64,000 nt of DNA, taken from Papaver somniferum. Its lineage: Eukaryota; Streptophyta; Magnoliopsida; Ranunculales; Papaveraceae. The notes under the pieces were generated by a model that saw only the letters and a program-made list of their open reading frames with translations, made no database searches and was not told the DNA's origin. This document shows positions 22,155 to 35,154 of this stretch, piece by piece. A program made the position numbers and the translations under genes. How positions within the stretch are numbered: the stretch's first letter is position 1; the number at the start of each line of letters is the position of its first letter. The stretch is from positions 157,346,920 to 157,410,919 of the forward strand of contig NC_039358.1 of assembly GCF_003573695.1 (NCBI RefSeq), read 5' to 3'.

Positions 22155-23810
22155 TGTAGATGGGTGAAAACGATTTATTGGTTTTTAGGGAAGTGAAGAG
22201 ACGACCGAGCGGACAGAGACTGTGACACCCTAAAATTCGGATCACACATTTAATCCAAATTATAGGTGTTACGGGCGGGTATCCAAAACAAACCTATTTC
22301 TTGGCTTACAATTTTTGCCTAATATTTTGATAGGCAGGCCTAAATTAATATCATTAAAGAGTTCATATACACCCAGTTCAACAGTTTAATTATTCAAGGC
22401 ATAAAAATACAGGAAGCTAATAGTACATAGTGAAAATTGGACAGAAACGTCGCAAAACTGATGTCTCGGACAGCCTGTCTTGGAGAAGCTCTACAGACTT
22501 CATTATAATTCCAAGAGATAGTGGAGACTCAAAAGAGTACTGACGATTTAAATTAAATCTGTAGAAAAATTATGAATGGTATCAGAACCGACGACGGTCA
22601 CCTGCCGAGGGTGGGAAGGTACGCTGGACGGGGTTGTTCCAGGTGCTTCTCATGAGGGGCAGGGAACGTCGGAGATATGGGTTTGCGAATATATTATGAA
22701 GACGAGGACAACTCCAATTTAAGGTGGTGGTATTATAATACTCCGATATTCGGCAGTGGTTGGTCGAATGGAATATAAGTAATGGTTTTTTCGTTCCTAA
22801 CACCGAGGCCTTTTCAGCACAATTGGCTCCAGAGTTGACAGAAAACTCTGCAGTTAAGCGTGCTCGGGCAGGAGCAATCCTGGGATGGATGATCTCCCGG
22901 GAAGTTGTTGCTGGATGACCGCCGCGATGCCCGTTGAAAACCCCACACTGCCGGATGACCGCATTGGCTAAGTGGGGATAGTATCGGTGGAGGAAGGGTC
23001 GTTACAGAGACCCTTCGACCGAGAAAACTGCTTAAACCTGCTTCTAACAGATGCGCTGCACATGAGTGCTTTGAGTTTGAGAGATCAATCTGGAGGACTC
23101 CGGCCTAAACCAAGACAATGGCCGTTCTAGAGTCAATTCTGTCACAAAGAGGTAAGAGGGTCGATCTGTAGGAGGGAAGCTAAGAACTGTGTGAGATTAA
23201 TGATGATCAAGGATTGTGGATGTGTGATGATTTCTGCAAGTTTTCTGTGAACTGTTGGGTTCGAATAAGTTATGGTTTATTGATTGATTGAATTCTTGAG
23301 AGTGATTGCTCGGATGAGAATTCTTTTTGTTTTCAATCATGTATTTCAGAGACTTATTTATATTGCAAGAATAGTAGACACATTGATCCCAGTAAGTGTG
23401 ACGATTGCTCGAGTGAAAGAGTGGAAAAGTGGGAAATCGTGGTCAAACCAGTTCCATGTGGTGTAGAGACTTGGTTGATTGTCCATCCACTACTTTGCTA
23501 ACTTCCTCAACCGCTTGCACGATTTATTCACATTTCTCATCATGGGTGAACACACGTGTCGTAGGCCGCCAGACCAAAACCCTAGTAATTATCCCCCCAT
23601 GTGACGTGATTGATGTCTCATGAATGTGGAGTCTGCAAGGCATACGTGTATTTAATTAGTCAGTTGTTGACTTGACTAGACAATGAGTCTTAGTCTTAAT
23701 GAGTCGAGCATAATGAATGAATGTGGTATGCTCTGGGACTCATGGTTTGAGCATATGGTGTCTGCTGGGACATGCTCAGATGTTGAGTCTTGATGAATTG
23801 TGATGTATCA
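22155..23810 (-). repeat. 5' LTR of element E3 (recognisable part)
   Basis: It starts TGTAGATGGGTGAAAACG and follows the E1 LTR, after removal of the solo LTR at 22221-23006, through the TATA box at 23355-23362 and the GATTGATGTCTC block near 23608. Similarity fades near 23810. A Tat-like right terminus ending CACCATCAACA at 26448 could be its true end. Confidence 0.7.
22221..23006. mobile_element. 786-bp solo LTR in the E3 LTR
   Basis: It begins TGTGACACCC and ends GGTCGTTACA. It is flanked by GAGAC at 22216-22220 and 23007-23011. Cutting it out with one GAGAC restores alignment to the E1 LTR across the junction. No internal region or second LTR is present, so this is a solo LTR left by recombination. 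TGTGACACC starts are common in Ty3-gypsy chromoviral LTRs, but the lineage is unproven. Confidence 0.85.
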
Positions 23811-26448
23811 TTTTGTCTTGTTAAAAATCTCAAAATATGATTCTAGCATAGATGTTCAAAGGTCCTTAATAATATTAGTTCGAAACAATTGATTGTTTGA
23901 GAATTAATTTGTGGATTAATTACAAATATCCCATACAATTGATTTTACCATTTGAGAATGTTTCAAACATCATAAGAGAGAAATTCATGAACTTCTAATA
24001 TTTCTTCTCAGGATAGGCTGGCAAACCACTTTGGAAACTATAAATATCTAAGTTTTAGAAATACATGGAAGGTTGGCGAACCAGTTCGCAAACCACAAGT
24101 TCAGTTGGGAACAGTTCACGAACCTTGGTGAACTGAATATTTTGTATTTGTATAAAAGACTTAAAGTTGGCATACCCGGTTTGCGAACTGTGTCCACCTG
24201 AGTTCATAAGCCAAGTACGGTTGGTGAACCCAGTTCGCGAACATTGTACATCTGAGTTCTCGAGCCGAGTAGGGTTGGCGAACCCGGTTTATGAACCGTA
24301 GCTCCCTGACTCGTGAACTATCCTTATGGTTCACGAACCGTCTCACCAAATGTCCCAGTAAAATCTAACAAATGCTTAAAGGTTTATTTTTTAAATATGT
24401 TAAGCATTGTTATGAATCTGTTAAACACTTCTAAGACTTCATTGATCACTTAAATACTTACGTGCGTGTGCCATGATTAAATTCTTAAGTGTTTTAATGA
24501 ATATCAATTTACTTATTGTTCACATGGCATATTTGCTAAACCGAATAAGTCACTATACACGGTTCGGAAACCGGACCATTGTGTATATTCTTATATTGTA
24601 TTTTCAATACCTAAAGTTTTTATCTTACCTTGAATTCTAAGCAACCCTTAGTTTTGAAATTCAAGCAAACACTTTCTATTTAGATGAAACTAGTGTTAGG
24701 AGTTCATGTAAGCATGTGAGGAATTCGTATTGAAATTACATAGAAGAATATACACTATGGTCCAGGGTACTGGAACCGTGTAAATGATAGCTCATGGCAA
24801 ATATGCCTTAAGAACTCATAAGCAAAATCGTGTTCATTTAAACACTTAAGACTTGAATCAGGATACACAAACACAAAGTGATTTAGTGATCAAAGATGTC
24901 TTAGAGGAGTTCATGAGAGTTGTAGCAATGCCAGACATATTTTTTAACATAGTTTATGAGCATCTGCTTAATTCATACTAGGAGGGTATGCGAAAGGATA
25001 CGCGTACCTACGAACCAGTTTGTGAATTCATGGAGCTAAGGTATACTTACTGGGGTGTACATATCCTTAAGATATTCATGGGCTCAGTCCCTTGAGGTAT
25101 GCGTACCTCTATCATTCACGAATTCAGAACGGCATGGTACGCGTACTGGGTATGTGTACCTATCTACGTTCCAGAACTTCAGATATCTAGGGTACGCGTA
25201 CTGGGTATGACACCTACCTTGTTTCTAGATTTCAGTAGTTCTGAAACCTCTCTTTTGATGTTTGAAACATTTCCAATTTATCGCTTATCGCAACGATTCA
25301 AAATTAATTATACTTTCTCATTACTCAAAATATATTATGAAGCAAGGGTAAGAAAGGATCGTTCTCACATATAGGTCTAGGATTGTTATATGTTTTCTAC
25401 AACTTATTTAAACAAGGGGGATTTTACTTTTTTGTATCTAAACCAAACTAACTAAGAGATAACAAGAAAATAAACAAGCAAATCAAACAAGTAAATCAGA
25501 TATATGAAAATATTAGTCAAAGATTTCGCTTTCATTCACAAAAATGTTCTTGTTTTAATAACTAGAATTGATATTTAATCTCATTTTATCAAAACCCCTA
25601 GAATACCTTGACCTGAAGAATATTATGCAAATTCCCTCAAATCATCACACTTACATAAATCGACGCAAGTATGAATTATATTCTAGAGAACAACCTATCG
25701 TGGAAAGCGTACTACTCAATTTTAATTCCCCGAACGCATTAAGTTTCATGAAACCAAGCTAATTAATGTAATTGAAATATATTGCGCAAACAATTTAACA
25801 AAGGTCACGATTTACTTGTGATTACTTGACCATTATTGTGATTTCATCGCAACCAATCATGGGAGATGTGACTCTTAAGCTCGGCCAAGGTTAGATTATA
25901 GCCTAGTTTGGCATTTGGCACAATTTTGACTCGATACTTAACACACATATCTATGTGTAGCTCGCCACATGCTTCTATACAGGCCTGTATAGACACTATA
26001 GTGAGTCAACATCATTCAGTTGAGCATGAATATTTATATATAAGGTAATTTTTTTGGAATCCAACCATGGAATATATCACTAAAGAAGACTCAAATTGCT
26101 ATATTCTAGTGGGAAATCCATTTAGAAGATTGAGATTTATTCCACAAAATCTACAGGATATATGGGAGTATTGCAACAAGTACCAACGCTATTCTGATAA
26201 ATTTGCACTGAAATGAATACTGATTTATTCAGTAAATATAACCATATACACAAATATTTTCTAAGTTCAGCCGGGTGAAGCATTAATATGATTGCATATA
26301 TAGAAAGATAGGCATAGACACCTATCATGATTTCGTATATTCCTAAAATTCTTTGCAGAATGAAAACATACTTAAGTTCAATATTTCTGATACCCGGGTA
26401 AGAAACATATTTTACGACTTTCGCATTGAACAAAACCCACCATCAACA
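23811..26448. other. Degraded LTR-like DNA, no gene
   Basis: It has two parts. At 24.05-24.35 and 25.0-25.25 kb are clustered inverted motifs, GGTTCGCGAAC-like and GGTACGCGTACTGGGTA, organised like the family-B LTR units. At 25.35-26.0 kb is AT-rich sequence with TAAGAAAGGATCGTTCTCAC, resembling the start regions of Athila-type LTRs. The end at 26448, CACCATCAACA, resembles the right ends of E1 and E2 LTRs. I see no coding sequence. Confidence 0.35.
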
Positions 26449-27400
26449 AGTTGACTCTGTCTTGGGATTCACGATACAGATTGGTGGTGGGTGCAGGGAT
26501 ACTGAAGGAACTAAGCAACAAATGAGTTTTTACGTGGTCTCAACTATACGAAGTTTTGGTAGTCAATTTGTATAACGACTTAATTTTGAGATTTTTTAAA
26601 CTAGATCAGGACCTGGAATTTTTCTGCAGACAATTTTTTTCGTTAACAAAATCTTATATGGCATGCCATTACTTCACTTTTCGTATTATAATTATTGTTA
26701 TGATCATAATAATTGCACTTATACGTTAGTTCACTTGGTACGATCCTATAATTAGTATAGTCTCGAACTTTAACTATATACTAAGTTACACTTTGTTGTA
26801 ATGATCTTTTGACAGTTATTGTTTTTGTAATATTATGTAAGGTGTATCCGTATAGTTTGATATTGAAAATATTTTGGTGTACTCGGTACCCTCGTCATTT
26901 TAAATACAATTGTCGATGTTGTTAATCAAGTACTACGCGCACGTAGGAGCCAAAGTGTAAAGTATGAACATATTGCCTCACCCTGCCGCATTGCATATTG
27001 CACTTTTCTACCGCTGGCAATATCGATACTAGTGATTATAGCACCAACACCTAATCAATATTCCAGCAGCAGTGTACAAATCGTTGGTGCTTATCTTACC
27101 ATCCCTTAACCAATTTTCTACCACTGTCAATTATTCTCGCTGGTGCTGTAGCAACAACACGTCCTCTCAGTGCTGGATTATACTTTGGCACACAAGTGCC
27201 CTTACCTCCCTTTTGATGCCTCATTTTCTCTATGCATCATGCACGTCATTGGGTGCTTGTGCTTTTATATGTGATGTCGCAATTCATTGGTACTCGGATT
27301 CAATACCTCGAGCTACGAGCATTCAACAACTAAGTATTTCAACTATATATGTCAATACTAAAAATAACTTGCTATTCCTTTCATAATCCTGCGCCAATGA
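26449..27400. other. AT-rich intergenic DNA, no gene
   Basis: No coding signal, RNA gene or paired repeat is visible. It is the left flank of the Athila-like element. Confidence 0.5.
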
Positions 27401-28892
27401 TGATATGGATTCAAAGTTGTTGTAGTAATAGTTCGTTCAAGACTTGTGAAAGCAATAGATTTTAGACTTAATGAAACCAAAAAATAAACAATACTTAATT
27501 CAAAATTTGATTTCAAGATATTAAAATAGACTAACGCTCAGTCCACTATTCCTTCTAGTTGATTGGTTTATAATGATATTTCTGAAATTATTATTAAGCA
27601 CTTTTTTCTCATTAATTCACTAATAATCTATAAGGTGTCCAAATATTAAATTGTAATCCCTAAGCATGAATTATCAAAGAATTGATTCTAACCATAACAC
27701 ATCGAATTGATTCACAACTAATTAAGAAAACCAATTTTATCTTTATGTTGATCCTAGTGAATTAAATAAAATTAATAATTAAAGAAATTGTAAAAGAAAT
27801 TACCAATCAAGCATGAATGAATAGTTTCCTCCGTTGCCTTAGTCACTGGGCACTTAGCCTCTCATCATAATGGAAACACGCTCAAAAATTGATTTCATTG
27901 CTCAAAAATGGTTCACAAATGATGAAAATGGGAGAAAAATAATAAAAACCGGGTTTGTAACACTTACATTAGTTACAAACCAGCTGTTACAAAGAACGAT
28001 AAAAATGAACTGTCACTGACACTGTAGCAACAACGACAGTCTTTAGGGGTCTTATGTTCTTCGTATGTTCTTCACCACCAACAAGTTATTCTCCTCTGCA
28101 ACTCGATTTTTCTTGGCTTTGTGATGTTCTAATTTCTCTCCCAACACTCCTTAACCTCTTCCTGACTCCCGTAGACCCTTTATATACCCAACAACGACCG
28201 GAATCACGCTCAATCATTTCTAAAAATCATGTCATCACTCGAAAGTAAAGAGAATTATCTCCGGATATTTCATTTCCTTTATTGCTTCGTCCATGCATAT
28301 GCAACCGTCAAACCTTCCTTATTTATCTATTTCACGTTCCTTCCTGCTTCTCGAGTCATCAGACATGTGTAGAACACGCTCAAATTCATGCGATCCCGTG
28401 AAATACTCCTCCGGTGAACGTGTTACCCTGTTTTCTTCTCGCGGAATATCCATCCAAACTGGATCGAATCTAACACCTCTATCATCCCTGCCGAGCCCAT
28501 AGGAACATACCCAATCAATTTCAGCATTTTAGTCTCCCTAAAACTCCTTCAAAATCGCAACCCTAATATGTCAGTTTTGACTTCCATTTTCCCGCCAATT
28601 TTCAGAATTTTAAATGTTGAAGATGGGTGCCCCTTATCTGAGACCTGTAGTACGAATGGCAGGTGTCCAACTGATGTGCCCCTTATAAATTGAGGTGCCC
28701 CTTATCCAAAAGTGAGAGTCTGAATAACACGTGTCCTCCGGGTGCTTTAGACAACTTTTCGAGCCGATGTTTTCAAAAATGTTTATTCCCCAAAAATACC
28801 TACACACACATCAAACACCATAATAAGTACAAAAATGAGCACTAACAATACTGAAAATTGAGGACAACTTAGACACAAAAATGTGTCTATCA
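27401..28892 (-). repeat. 3' LTR of the Athila-like element
   Basis: 1492 bp, TGATATGG...TCTATCA, clearly the same sequence as 45443-46887 but with many substitutions and small indels. A minus-strand TATA box lies at 28179-28186. Confidence 0.85.
28179..28186 (-). promoter_or_regulatory. TATA box in the Athila-like 3' LTR
   Basis: TATATAAA on the minus strand, matched at 46193-46200 in the other LTR. Confidence 0.5.
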
Positions 28893-30105
28893 AATACCCC
28901 CAACTTATTATTTGCTAGTCTCGAGCAAATCTAATCTAGAAAATAAAATCCTAACTCACTGTCGCAGGCATCACGGCTACACTTAGCACGTGCATCAAGT
29001 CGTTAAACCGCTAGGTGGCCCTAGCGGCCGAGTGTTGTCTCGGGAGGGTTTACAAGAGGTACCCAGAAAACCTTTACTCCAGACCCTAGTTATCTACGCA
29101 GAATCTTGAAAGGCACCAAAGAATCTCCTTGGTTGGTATACAATCATTGACTATAGGAGGAAGTACCCTGATGCGAAATTTCAATTGATGTACACGAGTT
29201 TGCACTCAAGCATACTAAAATTCATATATAAGTGACAGATCTCTACGCAGATAGTCGCACTATGGACATCATATCCGAAGTCAACAAATCACATGAAAAG
29301 ATCAAGAAGATGGATATAGAGAAAACGTAGATGGTTTTGAGGTGAACGGTGTTTCCCATATCTGTCTGAAGGCCTCTGCCAAGATGAAACTATCCTAATG
29401 GACTGAGATACCAGTCTGACTAACATCAACACAACTGACATATACAAGGGTAAAAGCATTCGATAATCCTAACTCTAGGTCAACACAACTGGCATATACA
29501 AGGGAACCAGCGGTCGACTTTATTGAATTTATTCCGTTTAGTCTGATGGTCTGGTCTCATTTTCTTCTTCTTTTTTTTTCTTTTTCATTTTTCATTTTTT
29601 TTTCGTTTTTTTCACTCTATTTCACCCTAGCAATGGTAACAACTTGAATCGTGTTCCCCACCAAATCACTTAAAAGAAAAGAAAAATAAAAACAGAAGGT
29701 GAAAAGGACTCAACGAGATATGGCGAAACTACCATGTTATTTCTAACACCTGAGCTCTGTGCTTTTATGAATAGACTCTATAGATGTTTCCATCCACTCA
29801 GATTGGTTCCTCAACTCCTACAACCAAGATGCTTCCATCCACTTATATTGGTTAGTGCCAATCTTAATAAGCATAAATTTCTAGGCTCCGGAGTTTATTT
29901 ATTGCAACTAAAATCTAACAAAAAGTTTCTTCCCCACCCCCAAACTTAAATCTAACATTGTCCTCAATGTTTTTAATGAAAGAGCAATACAAAAAGTAAA
30001 GTAGCATGAGGAATCAGTAAAGAGAGAAGTCGGAAAGATAGTACCTGGTGAAGAGAGAAATCAAAAACTAATATACAACATACAATCGCCTTGATGGTCA
30101 ATCAA
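28893..30105 (-). other. 3' non-coding region of the Athila-like element
   Basis: A purine-rich tract (minus-strand AGTTGGGGGTATT) abuts the LTR and is the likely polypurine tract. A long pyrimidine run follows near 29560-29620. No coding sequence is seen. Confidence 0.6.
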
Positions 30106-31300
30106 GGGTAAGCAGGGTCCTCCAGAGGGACCTCCTCAACATCACCTGTAGGAAAGGGCTCTAAAAAGGGTTCCAATATCTGACCATTAACCTTCGAAGA
30201 ACTACTACCATCTGATGTCTCGATCTCAACAACTCCATGAGGAAAAACAGTACGAACCACAAAAGGACCGGTTCACCGAGAACGTAACTTCCCAGGGAAA
30301 AGATGCAAGCGGGTATCATACAGAAGAACTTTTTGACCTGGAGAAAATGACTTCCTTAAAATATTTTTATCATGCATAAGTTTTATTTTGTTCTTATACT
30401 CCTTAGAACTATCATATGCATCTCTACGAATCTCTTCCAACTCATTGAGTTGGAGTTTCTTATGGGCTCCTGCCTTGTCAAGTGAAAAGTTTAGCTGCTT
30501 AACAACCCAATATGCTCTATGTTCAAACTCAACAGATAAGTGACATGCCTTGCCATACACAAGTCGATAAGGTGACATTCCAATGAGGGTCTTAAATGCA
30601 GTACGTTAAGCCCATAAGGCATCAGTAAGCCTAGAAGACCAGTCTTTCCGATTAGGATTAACTGTTTTCTCTAATATACGCTTTATCTCCCTATTGGAAA
30701 CCTCTACCTGACCACTAGTATGTGTATGATACGGGGTAGCTACCTTATGTGTAATACCATATTTCTTTATCAAAAGCCTAAAAGGTCCATTACAAAAGTG
30801 CGACCCTCCATCACTAATTATAGCTCGCGGTGTACCAAAACGTATAAGTATATTATCTTTCACGAACTCAATCACAACCCTATGGTCATTGGTTTTACAC
30901 GCAACCGCCCCAATCCTCTTAGACACATAGTCTACAGCGACAAGGATGTATAAGTTACCAAAATAATTAGGAAACATACCCATACAGTCAATACCCCACA
31001 CATCAAAGACCTCAACAACTAAAATAGGGTTCAAGGGCATCATGTTCCTACAGGAAATGGTTCCTAATTTCTGGTAACGTTCGCAAGTAACACAATAATT
31101 GTGGGAGTTTTTAAACAACGAAGGCTAATAGAATCCACACTGCAATATCTTAGCAGCAGTCTTCTTAGCACTAAAGTGACCCCCACAAGCATGATCATGA
31201 CAAAAAGAAATAATACTGGACTGGTCACTCTCAGGTATACATCTCCTAATAATCTGGTCTGGACAATACTTAAACAAATAAAGATCATCCCCAAAGAAGT
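30106..31300 (-). pseudogene. Integrase of the Athila-like element
   Basis: Minus strand. The N-terminal zinc-binding part reads FCHDHACGGHFSAKKTAAK (about 31170-31215) and the Cys pair is in [10 protein letters not shown] (about 31085). The catalytic core has the D-D-E residues in [26 protein letters not shown] and [15 protein letters not shown] (30680-31010). A C-terminal segment [18 protein letters not shown] onward (30273-30578) continues past one stop into TGPFVVRTVFPHGVVEIE. A TAG replaces the expected Trp between the zinc part and the core near 31122, a further stop sits at 30606, and a TGA interrupts the GPF module at 30273. The fold is recognisable but the protein cannot be made. Confidence 0.85.
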
Positions 31301-32712
31301 GCTTAACCTCGGCTAAAAACCTAGAACGATCTTGCTTACCCCAATGTTGGGGCATTTGACCAATAACAAGATAGTTCACTATATTCGCATACCAAGGTAA
31401 TTGGGTAACAAAGAACAGTTGTTCATCAGGAAAGTTATCCCTTATAGGAAGGGAATCATCAGGGGAATCAACAACTAGCCTAGACAAGTGGTCTGCTACT
31501 ATATTTTCTGCTCCCTTTTTGTCTCTAATGTCTGGAGAAAACTCTTGCAAAAAAAAGGATCAACCTGATCAATCCAGGTTTCGTATCCTTCTTAGACAGA
31601 AGATATTTCAAATCAGCATGATCAGTATATATTACAACCTTAGAACCTAAGAGATAGGGTCTAAACTTGTCTAAGGAAAACACAATGGCTAACGGTTCCT
31701 TCTTTGTAGTGGTATAGTTCAAATGGGCATCATTCAGAGTTTTGCTAGCATAGTAAATCACATGAAGTAATTTGTTTTCTCGCTGACCTGGCACAACACC
31801 AATAGCATAATCTGAAGCATCACATATGATCTCAAAGGGTAGGTTCCAGTTGGGTGCCTGGACTATGGGGGCGGTAGTGAGTAAAGTCTTAAGCTTCTCA
31901 AAAGCCTCTAAACAAGCATCATCAAAGACAAACTTAACAAATTTTGCAAGAAAATTGCAAAGAGGTCTAGAAATCAAGCTAAAATCCTTAATGAATCGAC
32001 GATAAAAACATGCTTGCCCTAAGAATGACCTAATATCTCTTACGGTTTTTGGGACCTGTAAAGTCTTGATAAGGTCAACTTTGGCTTTATCTACCTCTAT
32101 ACCCTTAGAAGATACGACATGCTCTAGATCAATTCCTGAAAGAACCATGAAATGACATTTCTCCCAATTAAGCACTAGATTATTTTCCTTACACCTAGTC
32201 AACACTAATGACAAATGATGCAAGCACTCATCGAAAGATGAACCAAACACTGAAAAATCATCCATAAAGACCTCTAAGAACCGTTCTACCATATCTGAAA
32301 ATATGATCATCATGCAACGCTGAAAAGTCGCAGGGGCATTACATAGCCCGAAAGGCATGCATCTATATGCAAAGGTACCAAAGGGACAGGTAAAAGTGGT
32401 TTTCTCCTGGTCTTCTGGGGAAATAACGATCTGGTTATAGCCAGAGTAGCCATCTAAAAAGCAGTAATGACTATGTCCAGCTAATCTCTCTAGCATCTGG
32501 TCGATGAAGAGAAGGGGAAAGTGGTCCTTCCTAGTGACCTTGTTCAATTTCCTATAGTCAATACAAACACGCCAACCCGTGGTCACTCGGGTTGGGATTA
32601 ATTCATTGTTATCATTCTGGACTACAGTAATACCGGATTTCTTGGGAACAACCTGAACGGGGCTGACCCACTCACTATCTGAAATGGGGTAGATAATGTC
32701 TGCATCTAACAA
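31125..32712 (-). pseudogene. Reverse transcriptase and RNase H of the Athila-like element
   Basis: The minus-strand ORF 31525-32712 gives DADIIYPISDSEWVSPVQVV, then the RT palm with the catalytic block EVFMDDFSVFG (F-x-D-D form) near 32260. RNase H follows with FEIICDASDYAIG, YYASKTLNDA and VIYTDHADLKYLLSKK. The ORF then shifts frame near 31540 to QEFSPDIRDKKGAENIVADH (31460-31550). The AENIVADHLSRL ending is characteristic of Athila-type RNase H. The N-terminal junction to protease is split by the nested element at 32733/41421. Confidence 0.85.
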
Positions 32713-32733
32713 CTTAAGAACCTCGGTTCAAAC

Positions 32734-35154
32734 TGAAAAAGCGAGGGTCTAACAACACCACCCAATATTTCGCTTAGCAATCTGTATGGACTAACTCCAA
32801 ATTACTTTGCTAGAGAATCAACTAGACAGTCAGACCCAATCTAGATAAAAGTATCTCAAGGACTTAATATCTCTCTCTTGATTTGATTTTTACTCAAGCT
32901 GAAAACAATAGTGAGTCTTTATCAAATACAAGGAATACTTGTACGGTACCAAAGACCAATGTCCAAGTATCAATCAATATCAATCAACAACCAAAGGTTG
33001 GATTTCCAATTGATGATCATGAACGCACAACCTGTATTATTTCAATTATATAAAATATAATGCGAAAAATAAATAACACAGACACCAGAAATTTTGTTAA
33101 CAAGGAAACCGCAAATGCAGAAAAACCCCGGGACCTAGTCCAGATTGAATACACACTGTATTAAGCCACTACAGACACTAGTATACTGCAAACTAACTTC
33201 AGATTGGACTATAGTTGAACCCTAATAAGTCTCCCACCGATCCAAGGTACAGTTGTACTCCTACGCTTCTGATCCCAGCAGGATACTGCACACTTGATTC
33301 CCTTAGCTGATCTCACCCACAACCAAGAGTTGCTGCAACCTAAAATCACAGACTTGATAATAAACAGATCTGTCTCACATAGAAAAGTCTATCAAAGGAT
33401 AAATCTGTCTCCCATAGATAAACCCTAGGTTTTTTTCCGTCTTTTGATATAAATCAAGGTGAACAGGAACCAATTGATAATCCGGTCTTATATTCCCGAA
33501 GAACGGCCTAGATTAATCAATCACCTCTCTACAATCCTTTCCTGACTACACAAGCGGATTGTCGAGGAATCACAAACAGTGAGACGAAGATGTTTGTGAC
33601 TTATTTATCTTGCCTATCGGAGAACTCTCACGATCTCAAGCCAATCAATCGATCGTACTCGTACGATAGAAGATGCAAGATCAGATCACACAACTACGAT
33701 AAAGTAGTATCGGTCTGGCTTCACAATCCCAATGAAGTCTTTAAGTCGTTAACCTGATTTTAGAGAAGAAACTCAAAGGTTAATGAAGATCGACTCTAGC
33801 GGGCGCACTAGTAGCACACAGACGTGTGGGGATTAGTTTTGCACAATGCTAGATGTCTCCTTTATATAGCCTTCAAATCAGGGTTTTGCCTTAGTTACAA
33901 AGCAATCCTTATTCACCGTTAGATGAAAACCTGATTTAGATTCAAGCTAATATTTCTCAACCGTTAGATCGAAAACTTAGCTTGTCACACACACTTGGGT
34001 AGACGTTTACTGGGTTCGTGAAAACCATGCTTAAACGTGTACGTGTATGTCGGTTCAACATAGTAACCCAAAAGGTTAACCATATGAGCATTTCAAATTA
34101 ACCTTGTTCTTTTTCACCATAACTAATTCAATTGAACTAGTTAAAGAGTTGTTCAATTGTTATGAGATCTTATGTAACTACACAAGACACAATTGAAACA
34201 AAGATGATTCGATTCGATTGAATCGGCTCATGAACATTATAGCCACGGTTTGCATAAAGCATTCCTTAGTAATTTAATGTTTCATGTTCAGAGCACATCT
34301 TTAGATCATAACCTCTTAGGTTCACAAACAAGTTCGCGGACTTAAGTTAATCGGTTGAGTTTTCCATACTCAGCAGAAATTCTCGGAAAGAGAACTTCCG
34401 CCAGTTTGCGGACTGGGTTCGCAGAATGAGTTCGCGGACTTAGCACACAAACAAGTTTTGGAAAATCCAGCAGAAATTCTCGGTCGAGAACTTCCGACAG
34501 TTCGCGGACTGAGTCTGCGGACTGGGTTCGCGGTCTTGGCAAGCCAATTCCACAATCCTCCTGATTTCTCTTGATCAACAAAGTTCGAAAACTTCGGTTC
34601 AAGGAATACATGGTTATGTAATCTAAACTCTCATTTCAATCATTAAGACATTCTCAGAGGAAGTTATTTAGCCATTATTCACAGACCGATTCACGTCAGA
34701 GCGATTCTCAAAGTGATTGAAACTTTTCATGACTTTCGTCACTAAGTAAAGATAAACTTGATCAAAACGAAACGCTTTACCAACACACGATTTCAAGATA
34801 AAAGATAAGCAATGAATGCTCAGCTCGAAATGTCAAATGTATATGATCTAGTCTATATAGCATACGACTTTTGTCTCATAAAAAGTAGGAGATAGAAGAG
34901 AGACTTTTGAGTGATAGATAAGTTCAAGTCTCCACATACCTTTTTGTTGATGAAGTTTCACGGTTCCTTGTATAGATCTTCGTTGTTGTATGATGAATCG
35001 CCATGAAGTCCTTGAGCTCAATTACACTTTTCTATCCTAATCCGAGACTTAGCTATGTAGGCTAGAAATCAAGACTTATAGTTCTGATCACTAACATTGA
35101 CAAACATGCTTGAGATAGCAACGCATGCGAGGTTGACCGAGCTATGCTCTAACA
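32734..35154 (-). repeat. 3' LTR of Copia-type element c
   Basis: 2421 bp. TATA box at 33861-33868. The palindromic units at about 34320-34545 use TTCGCGGACTGGGTTCGCGG instead of the TATGCGTAC arms of elements a and b, inside the same AACTCAGCAGAAATTC..CGG framework. Confidence 0.9.
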
